Program-made: the position numbers and the translations under genes
From: Luminiphilus sp.
Lineage (GTDB): Bacteria; Pseudomonadota; Gammaproteobacteria; Pseudomonadales; Halieaceae
DNA length: 64,000 nt
Assembly: GCA_029242325.1 (NCBI GenBank)
Contig: JAQWUD010000013.1
Coordinates: forward strand, 23,489-87,488
Reading direction: 5' to 3'
The notes under the pieces: model-generated
Told to the model about the DNA's origin: nothing
What the model saw: only the letters and a program-made list of their open reading frames with translations
The model's database searches: none
Shown here: piece by piece, positions 17,915 through 26,020 of the stretch
Layout: each line of letters starts with the position of its first letter
Position numbering within the stretch: the first letter of the stretch is position 1

Positions 17915-19369
17915 TCATGCGGCATCTCCAAACTGCAGGCTTTCGCTAGCGTGCTGAACATGCTCAATTTCTACTGTTGCGACCCCCGCGGCGCGGGCGA
18001 CCTGCTCTGCCGCATCGCGCAGCCGCTTGGCGGCAGAAATGCGAACCAGAATCGGTTGCGCGGCGACAATACGGTCGAGCCCGCTCTGTGCGGTGTCTGC
18101 CCACAGTAGGGTCTCGGCTGCGCGCACGGGTGTAGCCTCAACTTTGTCGAGTTCGGTGCCCAGCGGCAGCACATTAAAGAGGGCGTCAAAGAGTGCGTTG
18201 CAGACTTCCTGTACCAGGTAGCAGGTTCCCGCATAGCCCATGAAAGGGGTTCCAGTATGACGCCGGATGATGGTGCCTGGCAGGGAGGCGGGGATGTAGA
18301 CGCTCTTGTTTCCCGCCTCATTGACATACATGCGTTCGTTGTAACCGCCAAATACCAGCAGTGCGCCAGATGTGTGAATCGCGTTGCGGACTTCCTGGTT
18401 GTCAGGCTTTACTCCGGCTTTACGGGAGTAATGGAAGGCGCAAGGGAGGCCCAGTTCGCCCTCCAGAAAGTGGCGTAGACCTCGGGTGTATGTGTCGGTG
18501 GCGACGACGCCGAAGCTGGCCGTGCCAAAGAAATCCTGGGTCACAGAACGCCACAAATCCCATACGGGCTTTAACGTCGTGTGCTTTTCCTGCTCGATAA
18601 ACGGCTCGGGGTCTAGCCCGAGTTCTTCGCCCAGTGCCTGCAGAAACTTAGTTGTGCTGTCGAGACCAATCGGTGCCTGAAAGTAAGGGGTTTCCAGTGC
18701 CTCACACAATTTGCGACCATACTCTCGATACAGGCAGACGTTGGCGTCTGCGTCTGCAAGCGACACAACGTCATCCAGCGGGCAGCCTAGCGGGAAGATA
18801 AGATTGATCTCAGCCCCTATACCCTCGACTAGGCGCTGGATCTCAGCCAAATCAGATGGGGTGTTGAAATAGCCATATGCAGGGCCGATGATGTTGACTC
18901 GCTTTATGCCGTCATCGGGTTTTTTGGCTCTGCGCTTCTTCGCCTTAGGCTTGCCGAATTGGTCCCAGAGCCAGACCAGGGCTCGATCAGCGCTTTGCCA
19001 TTGATCCTCGTCAATGGTGCGTGGCAAGAATCGTTGTATGTTGGTATCCATCGGTGTAACACCGCCACCAATCATCTCGGCAATGGAGCCGGTAACGACC
19101 ACGCTGGGTTTCTTTGGATCCAGCGTCTGGTGTGCTCGGCGTAACGCTCCCTCGGTTCCTCGTTGCCCCAGTTCTTCCTCTGCCAGTCCTGTCACTACAA
19201 TGGGTAGTTCATGTGGAGGCAGTGCATCGGTGTAGTGGAGTACCGAGGTCACTGGCAGGTTCTCGCATCCCACCGGTCCGTCGATAATGACTTGCAGACC
19301 TTTGACCGCTGTGAACATATACACAGAGCCCCAGTAGCCGCCAGCACGATCATGATCGATAACCAACAT
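17915..19369 (-). CDS. bchZ: Chlorophyllide a reductase subunit Z
   Basis: A 484-residue nitrogenase-like subunit of chlorophyllide a reductase, which reduces the C7-C8 bond of the chlorin to a bacteriochlorin. It begins [19 protein letters not shown] and contains the [15 protein letters not shown] cluster/ligand region and a C-terminal light-independent-reductase-like domain. It pairs with BchY; BchX donates electrons. The ATG shares one base with the bchY stop (TGATG). It leads directly into pufQ and the puf genes, so bchCXYZ and puf form one superoperon. Confidence 0.95.
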   Translation of the reverse strand: MLVIDHDRAGGYWGSVYMFTAVKGLQVIIDGPVGCENLPVTSVLHYTDALPPHELPIVVTGLAEEELGQRGTEGALRRAHQTLDPKKPSVVVTGSIAEMIGGGVTPMDTNIQRFLPRTIDEDQWQSADRALVWLWDQFGKPKAKKRRAKKPDDGIKRVNIIGPAYGYFNTPSDLAEIQRLVEGIGAEINLIFPLGCPLDDVVSLADADANVCLYREYGRKLCEALETPYFQAPIGLDSTTKFLQALGEELGLDPEPFIEQEKHTTLKPVWDLWRSVTQDFFGTASFGVVATDTYTRGLRHFLEGELGLPCAFHYSRKAGVKPDNQEVRNAIHTSGALLVFGGYNERMYVNEAGNKSVYIPASLPGTIIRRHTGTPFMGYAGTCYLVQEVCNALFDALFNVLPLGTELDKVEATPVRAAETLLWADTAQSGLDRIVAAQPILVRISAAKRLRDAAEQVARAAGVATVEIEHVQHASESLQFGDAA

Positions 19370-20847
19370 CAGCCTGTCTCCCCCATGCCATGGCGGTTGA
19401 TAATCTGGGGTGTCCAGATACCGCTCTTGGCGCCGCTGCCCACGCCAGAGAAAAAGGCCTCCATCGTCTGAAAGCGCTCTTTGCCCTCGATCGCAGTGTT
19501 GATAACTTCGGCCAGAGATCCGGCTCCGGCGACGCCCATCAGGGGCCGCGCCGAGATCAGATTAGTGAAGTACAGGCTGGGTATAGACAGCTCTTTGGCG
19601 TGCTGAACGACAGGTGTCGTGCCGATGGCAATATCCGGCTCGAAAGTGTCCATCGCGTAGAGGTCGTCCTCGAGGGATGCGCGGAATTTGACGCTCACGC
19701 CACGGGCCTCCAGCCATTCGCAATCATGCGCCGACCAGTCGGACTTGGCGCAGGCAGTACCTACGTAGCGCACGTTGGCGCCGCTCTCAATGAGGAGTCT
19801 CGCAACGATCAATTCTGAACCCTCGTAGCCAGAGAGGGTGATCCGCGCATCGATCGGATTGTCTGCCAGTACCCCGCGTATGGCAGAAAGTTGTGCATTG
19901 ATGGCAGCGTCGATCTGTTTCCTGGGCAGGTTGAGCACATCACCCAAGTTTGCAAGCCAGTCGCGCGTGCCTTCGACGCCTACCGGCGCCGAACCAAGCA
20001 GTGGTCGACCGGCTGCTTTGAACTCTCTCGCAGTCGCCGCATAAAAGGGATGCAGCATGGCGACAGCCGAGCAATCAAGCGCTGCATAGAGTTCACGCCA
20101 TTCTCGGGTTGGGATCACGGGCCCGGCTTTCAGACCCATTGGCTGGAGCATGCGGCCGATCGTGATCGCATCGACCGGGAAGATTTCGCCCACTAGAGCA
20201 ACACTGGGCACATCGGTTTCGTTATCGAGTCCTGAAGGACGTGCGACCGGTCCAGCCTGCGCCTCTTTGCGGGCGTATGCCAGCATCGCGCCAGCAAGAA
20301 CATCCTTGGCCTCCGCATGGGTCGGGACCCCAAAGCCGGGCACGTCAATGCCGACAATGCGCACGCCATTAATTTCATCTGGCAGCAAATCCAGCGGCAC
20401 GCCCGAAGCGGTGGGAACGCAGAGATTAATCACCACAACCGCATCGTACTCATCGGGGTTGGCCAATTCGTGAACAGCCTCACGGATGTCCTCAAACAGC
20501 TTTCCGGTGACCAGTGATTCCGAGTCGAAGGGCACGTAACCTACAGTGCGCTTGGCGCCATAGAAATGAGATGTGAAGGTCAGGCCGTAGACGCAGCAGG
20601 CCGAGCCCGATAACACAGTGGCTGTGCGGCGCATGCGCAACCCGACTCGGAGCGAGCCAAACGCCGGACACATGCTCTGCGGCTGATCATGAGGGCCTTT
20701 CGGATAATCCTTATCGTACTGTTCAAGCTGCGCGCTCTTGCCCGCCTTGGCGGCCGCGTCACGCATCACTTCCTCGCCCGCATGGCAACCCACTGCTTGC
20801 GAGGTGTTCTCGCTGTCTACGGCGATGACGGTGTCAGACGCTGTCAT
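19369..20847 (-). CDS. bchY: Chlorophyllide a reductase subunit Y
   Basis: A 492-residue NifD/BchN-like subunit of chlorophyllide a reductase. The N-terminal region includes [19 protein letters not shown] and an [12 protein letters not shown] element, whose Cys residues are candidates for the 4Fe-4S cluster at the BchY-BchZ interface. A central [18 protein letters not shown] segment is also typical. It overlaps bchX by 14 nt and abuts bchZ. Length and organisation are as in other purple bacteria. Confidence 0.95.
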   Translation of the reverse strand: MTASDTVIAVDSENTSQAVGCHAGEEVMRDAAAKAGKSAQLEQYDKDYPKGPHDQPQSMCPAFGSLRVGLRMRRTATVLSGSACCVYGLTFTSHFYGAKRTVGYVPFDSESLVTGKLFEDIREAVHELANPDEYDAVVVINLCVPTASGVPLDLLPDEINGVRIVGIDVPGFGVPTHAEAKDVLAGAMLAYARKEAQAGPVARPSGLDNETDVPSVALVGEIFPVDAITIGRMLQPMGLKAGPVIPTREWRELYAALDCSAVAMLHPFYAATAREFKAAGRPLLGSAPVGVEGTRDWLANLGDVLNLPRKQIDAAINAQLSAIRGVLADNPIDARITLSGYEGSELIVARLLIESGANVRYVGTACAKSDWSAHDCEWLEARGVSVKFRASLEDDLYAMDTFEPDIAIGTTPVVQHAKELSIPSLYFTNLISARPLMGVAGAGSLAEVINTAIEGKERFQTMEAFFSGVGSGAKSGIWTPQIINRHGMGETG

Positions 20848-21832
20848 AGATCACTTCCAGTGACGGCTTGTTCAAATGCTCGACGTTGCAAAGATCTTCC
20901 AGACTAGCTGGCTGCAATACGACGTCTCGACCGACGGTGTCACCGTCGAAAAGCTCCAGCAAGTCGTCCTGAGACAGGGGCTCTGGCTTATGAGGAGGGG
21001 CGTCAGCGACGTTCACAGCCAGATCGCTAAACAGTGACCCCCATTCGCTCTCGGGGCGCCCAATAATCTCGTAGGAGGCGCTCTTGCGGCGGATATCGTC
21101 ATTTGCAGGAATAGAGGCGAGCTCAGGAATGCCTACCGCCTTGCAGAAGGCCTGAGCCTGGCCGGCGCCATCGTCTTTATTGGTGACCATGCCGGCGACA
21201 CCCACGTTGCCGCCAAGCTTGCGGAAATATTCCACTGCAGAGCACACGTTGTTCGCTACATAGAGTGATTGCAGGTCGTTGGATGCAACTACAATGACCT
21301 TCTGACACATGTCTCGCGCGATCGGCAGACCAAAGCCACCGCAGACCACGTCGCCTAGAAAATCGAGCAGCACATAGTCAAAATCCCAGTCGTGGAAGCC
21401 CAGCTTTTCCAGAGTTTCAAAGCCATGAATGATGCCACGACCGCCGCATCCTCGGCCTACCTCAGGGCCGCCAAGCTCCATCGCAAACACGCCATCACGC
21501 TTGAAGCATACATCGCCCACGGAGACCTCGTCGCCGGCCGCTTTTTTGGCAGAAGCAGTCTCTATGATGGTGGGACAGGCCTTGCCGCCGAACAATAACG
21601 AAGTAGTATCGCTCTTAGGATCACAGCCAATCAGCAATACTTTTTTGCCCTGCTGAGCCATCATGTAGGACAGATTGGCCAACGTGAAGCTCTTGCCGAT
21701 ACCTCCTTTCCCATAGATGGCGATGATCTGAGTTTTTGGCGCATCGTCGCCAGAGGACGCGAGCAAATCGGCTCTCTCCCCCGTTGATTCCAGACCTGGG
21801 TCATATAGCTTGGCACTCTCCGGTGCGTTCAT
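20834..21832 (-). CDS. bchX: Chlorophyllide a reductase iron protein BchX
   Basis: A 332-residue NifH-like ATPase that transfers electrons to BchYZ. It has a P-loop YGKGGIGKS (40-48), a DPKSDTTSLLFGG switch region, and the two cluster Cys in GRGCGGRGI and DVVCGGFGLP. A 30-residue N-terminal extension precedes the P-loop, as usual for BchX and different from BchL. It overlaps the bchC stop by the 4-nt ATGA and the bchY start by 14 nt. Confidence 0.95.
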   Translation of the reverse strand: MNAPESAKLYDPGLESTGERADLLASSGDDAPKTQIIAIYGKGGIGKSFTLANLSYMMAQQGKKVLLIGCDPKSDTTSLLFGGKACPTIIETASAKKAAGDEVSVGDVCFKRDGVFAMELGGPEVGRGCGGRGIIHGFETLEKLGFHDWDFDYVLLDFLGDVVCGGFGLPIARDMCQKVIVVASNDLQSLYVANNVCSAVEYFRKLGGNVGVAGMVTNKDDGAGQAQAFCKAVGIPELASIPANDDIRRKSASYEIIGRPESEWGSLFSDLAVNVADAPPHKPEPLSQDDLLELFDGDTVGRDVVLQPASLEDLCNVEHLNKPSLEVIYDSV

Positions 21833-22788
21833 GCGTCTCTCCAGTCAAGGACCATCTTCAGACAGCGGGGGTCAGAAAACGCGCGTTGGTAAGCGGTTTC
21901 AGCGCTGTTGTAAGGTTGGTCATGGGTAATGATGCCGCTCAGTGTCAGGTCTCCCCCTGAGACCAGATCCATAGCGGTTTGCATATCTTTTCCTTGCCAT
22001 TCCGAGCTGATGCGGACGTCGATTTCGCGCATAAACGCAGCAGGAAAATCAAAGTGAATCGGTGCGGCATAGAATCCCGCCAGCAACACCGTTGCGTCTC
22101 TGGCTAAATGATGGACGGCCTGATCAATAATATTGCTGGCGCCGCTGACGTCGCAAACGCGGAGGTAGTCGCGGCGGTCGTCATCACTGGGGTCCAGCAC
22201 GGGATAACTGAAGTCCCCTTCGCGCCGTTCATGAGCGGTTTCCCAGACGGTGGGAGTCACTTGATAACGTGCTTGCGTGGCTCTCGCCAGCAAACGGCCC
22301 AGCGCTCCATGGCCAATAATGAGCTCTGGCGCGCCCAAGTCTTCCAGACGGCGCAGTGCGTGGCAGGCTGTGGCTGCTAACGCCAGCAGAACCCCTAACG
22401 ATTCCATTTCTGGAGGCAGGTTGACGACGCGCTGAGCCGGGACCACTAGGGATCTAGCTGCGCCGCCGAAGAGGCCTTGAACGTCGGTAAAGCCGCGGCT
22501 GCCCGGTACAAACACTTTTTGGCCCACCTCGAGCTGCGTCTCGGTGCCCGTTGCGACCACGCTACCAACGCTCTCATAGCCGGGCACCAAGGGGTAAGCG
22601 AGTCCGGGAAACGGGGGCATACGGCCATCCCACAGCAACCTTTCGGTACCCGTACTGATGCCGGTCCAACTGACCTCAACCACACAATCTGTGCTGCGGG
22701 GTTCGGGCAACTGCACGGGTCGTAACGAAATTTCCCCCGGTTGCTCGAAAACCACCGCAGTGGATTTTGCTCCCATGGTGGTACTCAC
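21829..22788 (-). CDS. bchC: Bacteriochlorophyllide a dehydrogenase BchC
   Basis: A 319-residue zinc-alcohol-dehydrogenase-like enzyme that oxidises the 3-hydroxyethyl group of 3-hydroxyethyl bacteriochlorophyllide a to the 3-acetyl. Motifs are SWTGISTGTERLLWDGRMP, VPGYESVGSVV, the Rossmann GHGALGRLLAR and the C-terminal LVLDW end. It is the first gene of the bchCXYZ-pufQLMCBA superoperon and has two TGT-N12-ACA operators upstream (22869-22912), like the well-studied Rhodobacter bchC promoter. The upstream crtF-crtE genes run in the same direction. Confidence 0.94.
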   Translation of the reverse strand: MSTTMGAKSTAVVFEQPGEISLRPVQLPEPRSTDCVVEVSWTGISTGTERLLWDGRMPPFPGLAYPLVPGYESVGSVVATGTETQLEVGQKVFVPGSRGFTDVQGLFGGAARSLVVPAQRVVNLPPEMESLGVLLALAATACHALRRLEDLGAPELIIGHGALGRLLARATQARYQVTPTVWETAHERREGDFSYPVLDPSDDDRRDYLRVCDVSGASNIIDQAVHHLARDATVLLAGFYAAPIHFDFPAAFMREIDVRISSEWQGKDMQTAMDLVSGGDLTLSGIITHDQPYNSAETAYQRAFSDPRCLKMVLDWRDA

Positions 22789-22868
22789 CTTTGCCTGTTA
22801 TGTCCTGCTTTTATCTTTTTATTCACCGCCGGTAGTCCTTAGGGTCCGCCAGCAGGCACTCAACTATG

Positions 22869-22886
22869 TGTCATTTTAAATTAACA
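22869..22886. promoter_or_regulatory. PpsR/CrtJ operator, proximal copy, bchC promoter
   Basis: TGT-CATTTTAAATTA-ACA matches the TGT-N12-ACA consensus. It lies about 80 nt upstream of the bchC ATG and is separated by exactly 8 bp from a second site (22895-22912). This is the arrangement known for cooperative CrtJ/PpsR binding at Rhodobacter bchC. Confidence 0.78.
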
Positions 22887-22894
22887 GCTAAAAC

Positions 22895-22912
22895 TGTCAA
22901 CTAATACATACA
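22895..22912. promoter_or_regulatory. PpsR/CrtJ operator, distal copy, bchC promoter
   Basis: TGT-CAACTAATACAT-ACA fits TGT-N12-ACA and is the upstream member of the tandem pair at bchC. It lies just inside the crtF-bchC spacer, 19 nt from the crtF stop, so bchC has its own regulated promoter even though crtE-crtF could read through. Confidence 0.75.
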
Positions 22913-22930
22913 AATTCATTTTCTGCACCC

Positions 22931-24067
22931 TCATCTCGCCTTTTCGGCCACCAAAACCCGCGTTAGCGCAGGGATCGGGCTCTTGAATTCCTTTACCGCG
23001 GAAAATCCGGCCGCGAGACACATGGCGCGGAGTTCTTCCGCCGTTCTTGGTCGGCCGCTACCCATAGTCCACAGATAGAAGCTGAAATAGGTATCTCCAA
23101 TCGGTTCGGCGCCGCTGGTGCCCGCCATGGGCTCCGCTATCAACAGGCTGCCACCCGCTCTCAGGCTGCTGTGGAGGCGGGCGAGCAGCTCCGAAACCGG
23201 CTCGTCGTCGTGGTCATGCAGGACCCTAACAAGAGAAAATAACTCGGTATTTTCCGGTAGCGGAGACAGAAACATGTCCGCGGCGACAAAGCGGATGTCA
23301 TCGTGGGCGGCCGCGTTTTTTGCCTCGGTGACCACCTCGGGCAGGTCCAGTACTGTGGCGCTGATGTCGGGGTAACGCTTTTTAACGATCCGCGCGAAGT
23401 TGCCCGTTCCGCCCGCAACATCAACCAGGCTGCTGTAAGCGTCCAGCGGATACGTATCCAAAATGTGGTCAGCAATCAGGGCGAGCGAGCTGCTCATGAG
23501 CTGACTGTACTCACGATGCCCCTGGTCGGTCTGCCTTCCTCCTGGCACATAACTCCAATAGTCTCGTAGTCCGGTTTTGTCGCGGTGTCGCAGTATGGCC
23601 AGTGGGTCAGCGAGGTCCCGATACAGGACGGCGTGATGTTTCACCATGTCTGCAACCGCAGGATTCCCGAGTACAGAGGCGCCGAGCTCGCCTACCATCC
23701 AGTAGCCGCGAGAGACCTCCTCGGTCAGCTTGAGCGCCTGTGCTGCGGTCAGCAGTGTATTAGCGGCGTGACGGGTCAGGCCGCACATTGCGGCAACGGA
23801 ATTGGTGGTTTCGATCCGGCCTTGTAGTACCGCGAGCAAATTACTCTGCACCACTGCCGTCAGCGTCTGGGTATACACGAAACCCGCCGTAAGATGATGA
23901 ATCTCAATGGCTTTTTTGCTCGCAATGCGGCGGATAAAAGGGGTTCGTGCGGCCCATTTCTGAAACTTTGAGTCGGCCAAAAGCCGATTGCGAAAAAGGC
24001 GCCAGCGACAGCGCCAGTCTGTCGGGGCGGGCTGCTGGTCTGGCCACGTGTTGGGGTCGGCGAGCAT
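22931..24067 (-). CDS. crtF: Hydroxyneurosporene O-methyltransferase CrtF
   Basis: A 378-residue SAM-dependent methyltransferase that methylates the C-1 hydroxyl of demethylspheroidene/rhodopin-type carotenoids. It has an N-terminal dimerisation domain (about 1-150) and a C-terminal Rossmann methyltransferase domain with the SAM motif VDVAGGTGNFARIVKK near 225, a VLDLPEVV acidic loop and an LLIAEPMAG post-motif. It begins 3 nt after the crtE stop. CrtC, CrtD and CrtF together imply methoxylated, acyclic carotenoids. Confidence 0.92.
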   Translation of the reverse strand: MLADPNTWPDQQPAPTDWRCRWRLFRNRLLADSKFQKWAARTPFIRRIASKKAIEIHHLTAGFVYTQTLTAVVQSNLLAVLQGRIETTNSVAAMCGLTRHAANTLLTAAQALKLTEEVSRGYWMVGELGASVLGNPAVADMVKHHAVLYRDLADPLAILRHRDKTGLRDYWSYVPGGRQTDQGHREYSQLMSSSLALIADHILDTYPLDAYSSLVDVAGGTGNFARIVKKRYPDISATVLDLPEVVTEAKNAAAHDDIRFVAADMFLSPLPENTELFSLVRVLHDHDDEPVSELLARLHSSLRAGGSLLIAEPMAGTSGAEPIGDTYFSFYLWTMGSGRPRTAEELRAMCLAAGFSAVKEFKSPIPALTRVLVAEKAR

Positions 24068-24070
24068 CGT

Positions 24071-24958
24071 TCAGGCCGCAGAGCGGCTCATTTTCTCGGG
24101 TACAAACCGTTCAGATTGAGCCCGCACAAGACGGATGAGACTATCTCTTCCCGTGCAGTAGGGAACGCTCTCAAGGCCGTCCTCGAGCAATCGCTTTAGT
24201 TTGTCAGTAGCGCCATCGAGGCCCAACTCCTGTACGGCATTGGGCCTCCCCAATTTGGCGTCGATGCCCACCGCTTTGCCAATGACTTCTGGATCGCCCA
24301 TTGCGTCCTTGATGTCGTCGGCTACCTGAAAGGCCTCGCCAATGCAGGCGCCTAGGTTCATCCATGGTCCGGGATCCACTCCGGCCGACGCGGCGCCCGC
24401 GCACGTTGCTGCGATGAACAGTGCGCCGGTCTTGGCTTGGTGGTAGCGGGAAACGTCCACGCTGGATTCGCATTCCCAGGCCTGACCAGCCGCAATACCG
24501 TGTGGTGCGCCCACGCCACGCGCGAGAATCGATAGCACCAGTGGCGCTCGCTCGGTGCGCACGTTGTGAATCGCATGCACAGCAAGTGTTTGGAAGGCGG
24601 CCACAATCAGGGCATCCCCGGTAAGTACTGCAATCCGCTCTCCAAACTTGGCGTGAACAGACGGCTTGCCTCGTCGTTGTGTGGCGTCATCAAAGCAGGG
24701 TAGGTCGTCATGAACCAAAGAGGCGCAGTGGAGAAACTCGACCGCGCTCGCAGCAGCGGCGGCGAGGGGGCGATTGCTGCTGTTATTCGCCAGTGCTACT
24801 GCCATGCAAAGTTGTGGCCGCACTCTGGCGCCCCCGGGGAACACGGCATACTCCATCGCTTGTGCCAGCAAGGGTGGACACTGAGCCGTGGTGTGCTCCT
24901 CGAGATAGCCTCGAATGTCCTGCTCGCAATCTAGTAGCGGGTCCCGCATGGGCATCAC
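24071..24958 (-). CDS. crtE: Geranylgeranyl diphosphate synthase CrtE
   Basis: A 295-residue trans-prenyltransferase that makes GGPP for carotenoid and for the bacteriochlorophyll tail. The first aspartate-rich motif is DDLPCFDD (84-91), the second DDIKD (214-218). FPGGARVRPQL (40-50) is the IPP-binding region. The start is one of three nearby ATGs (24958, 24955, 24949). It is divergent from crtC, with two operator-like palindromes in the 46- to 85-nt region between them. crtF follows directly. Confidence 0.93.
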   Translation of the reverse strand: MMPMRDPLLDCEQDIRGYLEEHTTAQCPPLLAQAMEYAVFPGGARVRPQLCMAVALANNSSNRPLAAAAASAVEFLHCASLVHDDLPCFDDATQRRGKPSVHAKFGERIAVLTGDALIVAAFQTLAVHAIHNVRTERAPLVLSILARGVGAPHGIAAGQAWECESSVDVSRYHQAKTGALFIAATCAGAASAGVDPGPWMNLGACIGEAFQVADDIKDAMGDPEVIGKAVGIDAKLGRPNAVQELGLDGATDKLKRLLEDGLESVPYCTGRDSLIRLVRAQSERFVPEKMSRSAA

Positions 24959-24965
24959 TCCAGTG

Positions 24966-24983
24966 CGTCATATAATAATGACA
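24966..24983. promoter_or_regulatory. Degenerate PpsR/CrtJ operator, crtE side
   Basis: CGT-CATATAATAATG-ACA differs from TGT-N12-ACA at one core base but keeps a perfect GTCAT..ATGAC palindrome. It is separated by exactly 8 bp from the full site at 24992-25009, the same spacing as at bchC, which supports it as a genuine second half of a tandem operator. Confidence 0.6.
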
Positions 24984-24991
24984 GTTATAAG

Positions 24992-25009
24992 TGTTATATT
25001 AATATGACA
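24992..25009. promoter_or_regulatory. PpsR/CrtJ operator between crtE and crtC
   Basis: TGT-TATATTAATATG-ACA is a full consensus match and nearly perfect palindrome in the crtE/crtC divergent region. It covers the first in-frame ATG (25004) of the crtC reading frame, which argues for the downstream ATG at 25043 as the real crtC start. Confidence 0.77.
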
Positions 25010-25042
25010 AACTACGCCACTCCTCGATCAGGCGCAACCCCT

Positions 25043-26020
25043 ATGTCCCTTGCCAACACGATGCGTTCCTCGACCGCCCAACGGGAAGGACTTGCTCGCG
25101 AGGGCCTTGGGTTTGACCTCATGGTGCCGGCAGGCGGATACCGCTGGTGGTATGTGGACGGCTTTAGTGAGTGCAGGACCTTCGGCGTCACGGTAATCGC
25201 CTTTATTGGTAGCGTGTTCTCGCCCTATTATTTCCGCGCGCGGCAGCGTGGAGCGGGAATTGCGGCGGAGCATGTGAGTCTGAATGTCATTCTTTACGGG
25301 CCCGAAAAGGCGCGCTGGTGTATGACAGAGCGAGGGTCCGGTGCATTAAGTCAGTCGCCTGACCAGCTTGACATTGGCCCGAGCTCGCTGCGTAGGACGA
25401 GTGAGGGTCTAGTGATCGACATCGCGGAGCGAGCGACCCCTTTTGGGCAGCGGGTACACGGTCAGGTTAAATTGGGATTTAAAGCGTCGCAGTCAGACTG
25501 CTTCGAACTGGATGGCGCGGGGGAGCATTGGTGGTGGCCCATCGCCCCCCTCACGAGTGTGGATGTGCAGATGGACTCCCCGAATCTTGATTGGCACGGG
25601 TCGGGATATCTTGATTCCAATTATGGCCTGCGGCCTCTTGAGACAGGCTTTAGGTCATGGAATTGGTGTCGCGGGCATACGCCGGGGGGTGGCTGCCAAA
25701 TTCATTACGACGCGCAGCTAGAAGGTGGAGGTGAAAAATGCCTGTCACTGAAAATTGAGCGTGACGGGCAGATGAAGCGGCTCACTGCGCCTCAGCTTCG
25801 ACATTTATCGAAAGGCCCGATATGGCGGGTCGCTCGGCCTGCTCGACTGCCTCACTCCAGCCAATTGCGGGTCACGACGCTTGAAGACACGCCTTTTTAC
25901 ACCCGCTCGCACATTCGCTCGGATCACGGCGACTTCATGCACGAGAGCCTGGATTTGAATCGATTTTGTCGGCCCTGGGTACAGCTGCTGCTGCCTTTCA
26001 GGATGCCGAGAACCAGCTGA
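25043..26020 (+). CDS. crtC: Carotenoid 1,2-hydratase CrtC
   Basis: CrtC, 325 residues from ATG 25043, hydrates the C-1,2 double bond of neurosporene or lycopene to the tertiary alcohol. Diagnostic stretches are FDLMVPAGGYRWWYVDG, FIGSVFSPYYFRAR, HVSLNVILYGP and a C-terminal HSGF-like region represented by LDWHGSGYLDSNYG and YTRSHIRSD. An upstream in-frame ATG at 25004 lies inside an operator and is unlikely to be used. The stop directly abuts the convergent HemN-like gene. It is divergent from crtE. Confidence 0.92.
   Translation: MSLANTMRSSTAQREGLAREGLGFDLMVPAGGYRWWYVDGFSECRTFGVTVIAFIGSVFSPYYFRARQRGAGIAAEHVSLNVILYGPEKARWCMTERGSGALSQSPDQLDIGPSSLRRTSEGLVIDIAERATPFGQRVHGQVKLGFKASQSDCFELDGAGEHWWWPIAPLTSVDVQMDSPNLDWHGSGYLDSNYGLRPLETGFRSWNWCRGHTPGGGCQIHYDAQLEGGGEKCLSLKIERDGQMKRLTAPQLRHLSKGPIWRVARPARLPHSSQLRVTTLEDTPFYTRSHIRSDHGDFMHESLDLNRFCRPWVQLLLPFRMPRTS

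Noticed and set aside
25004..25042. Use of the upstream ATG as crtC start
   Set aside because: It lies inside the PpsR-type palindrome 24992-25009 and the extra residues have no CrtC similarity.
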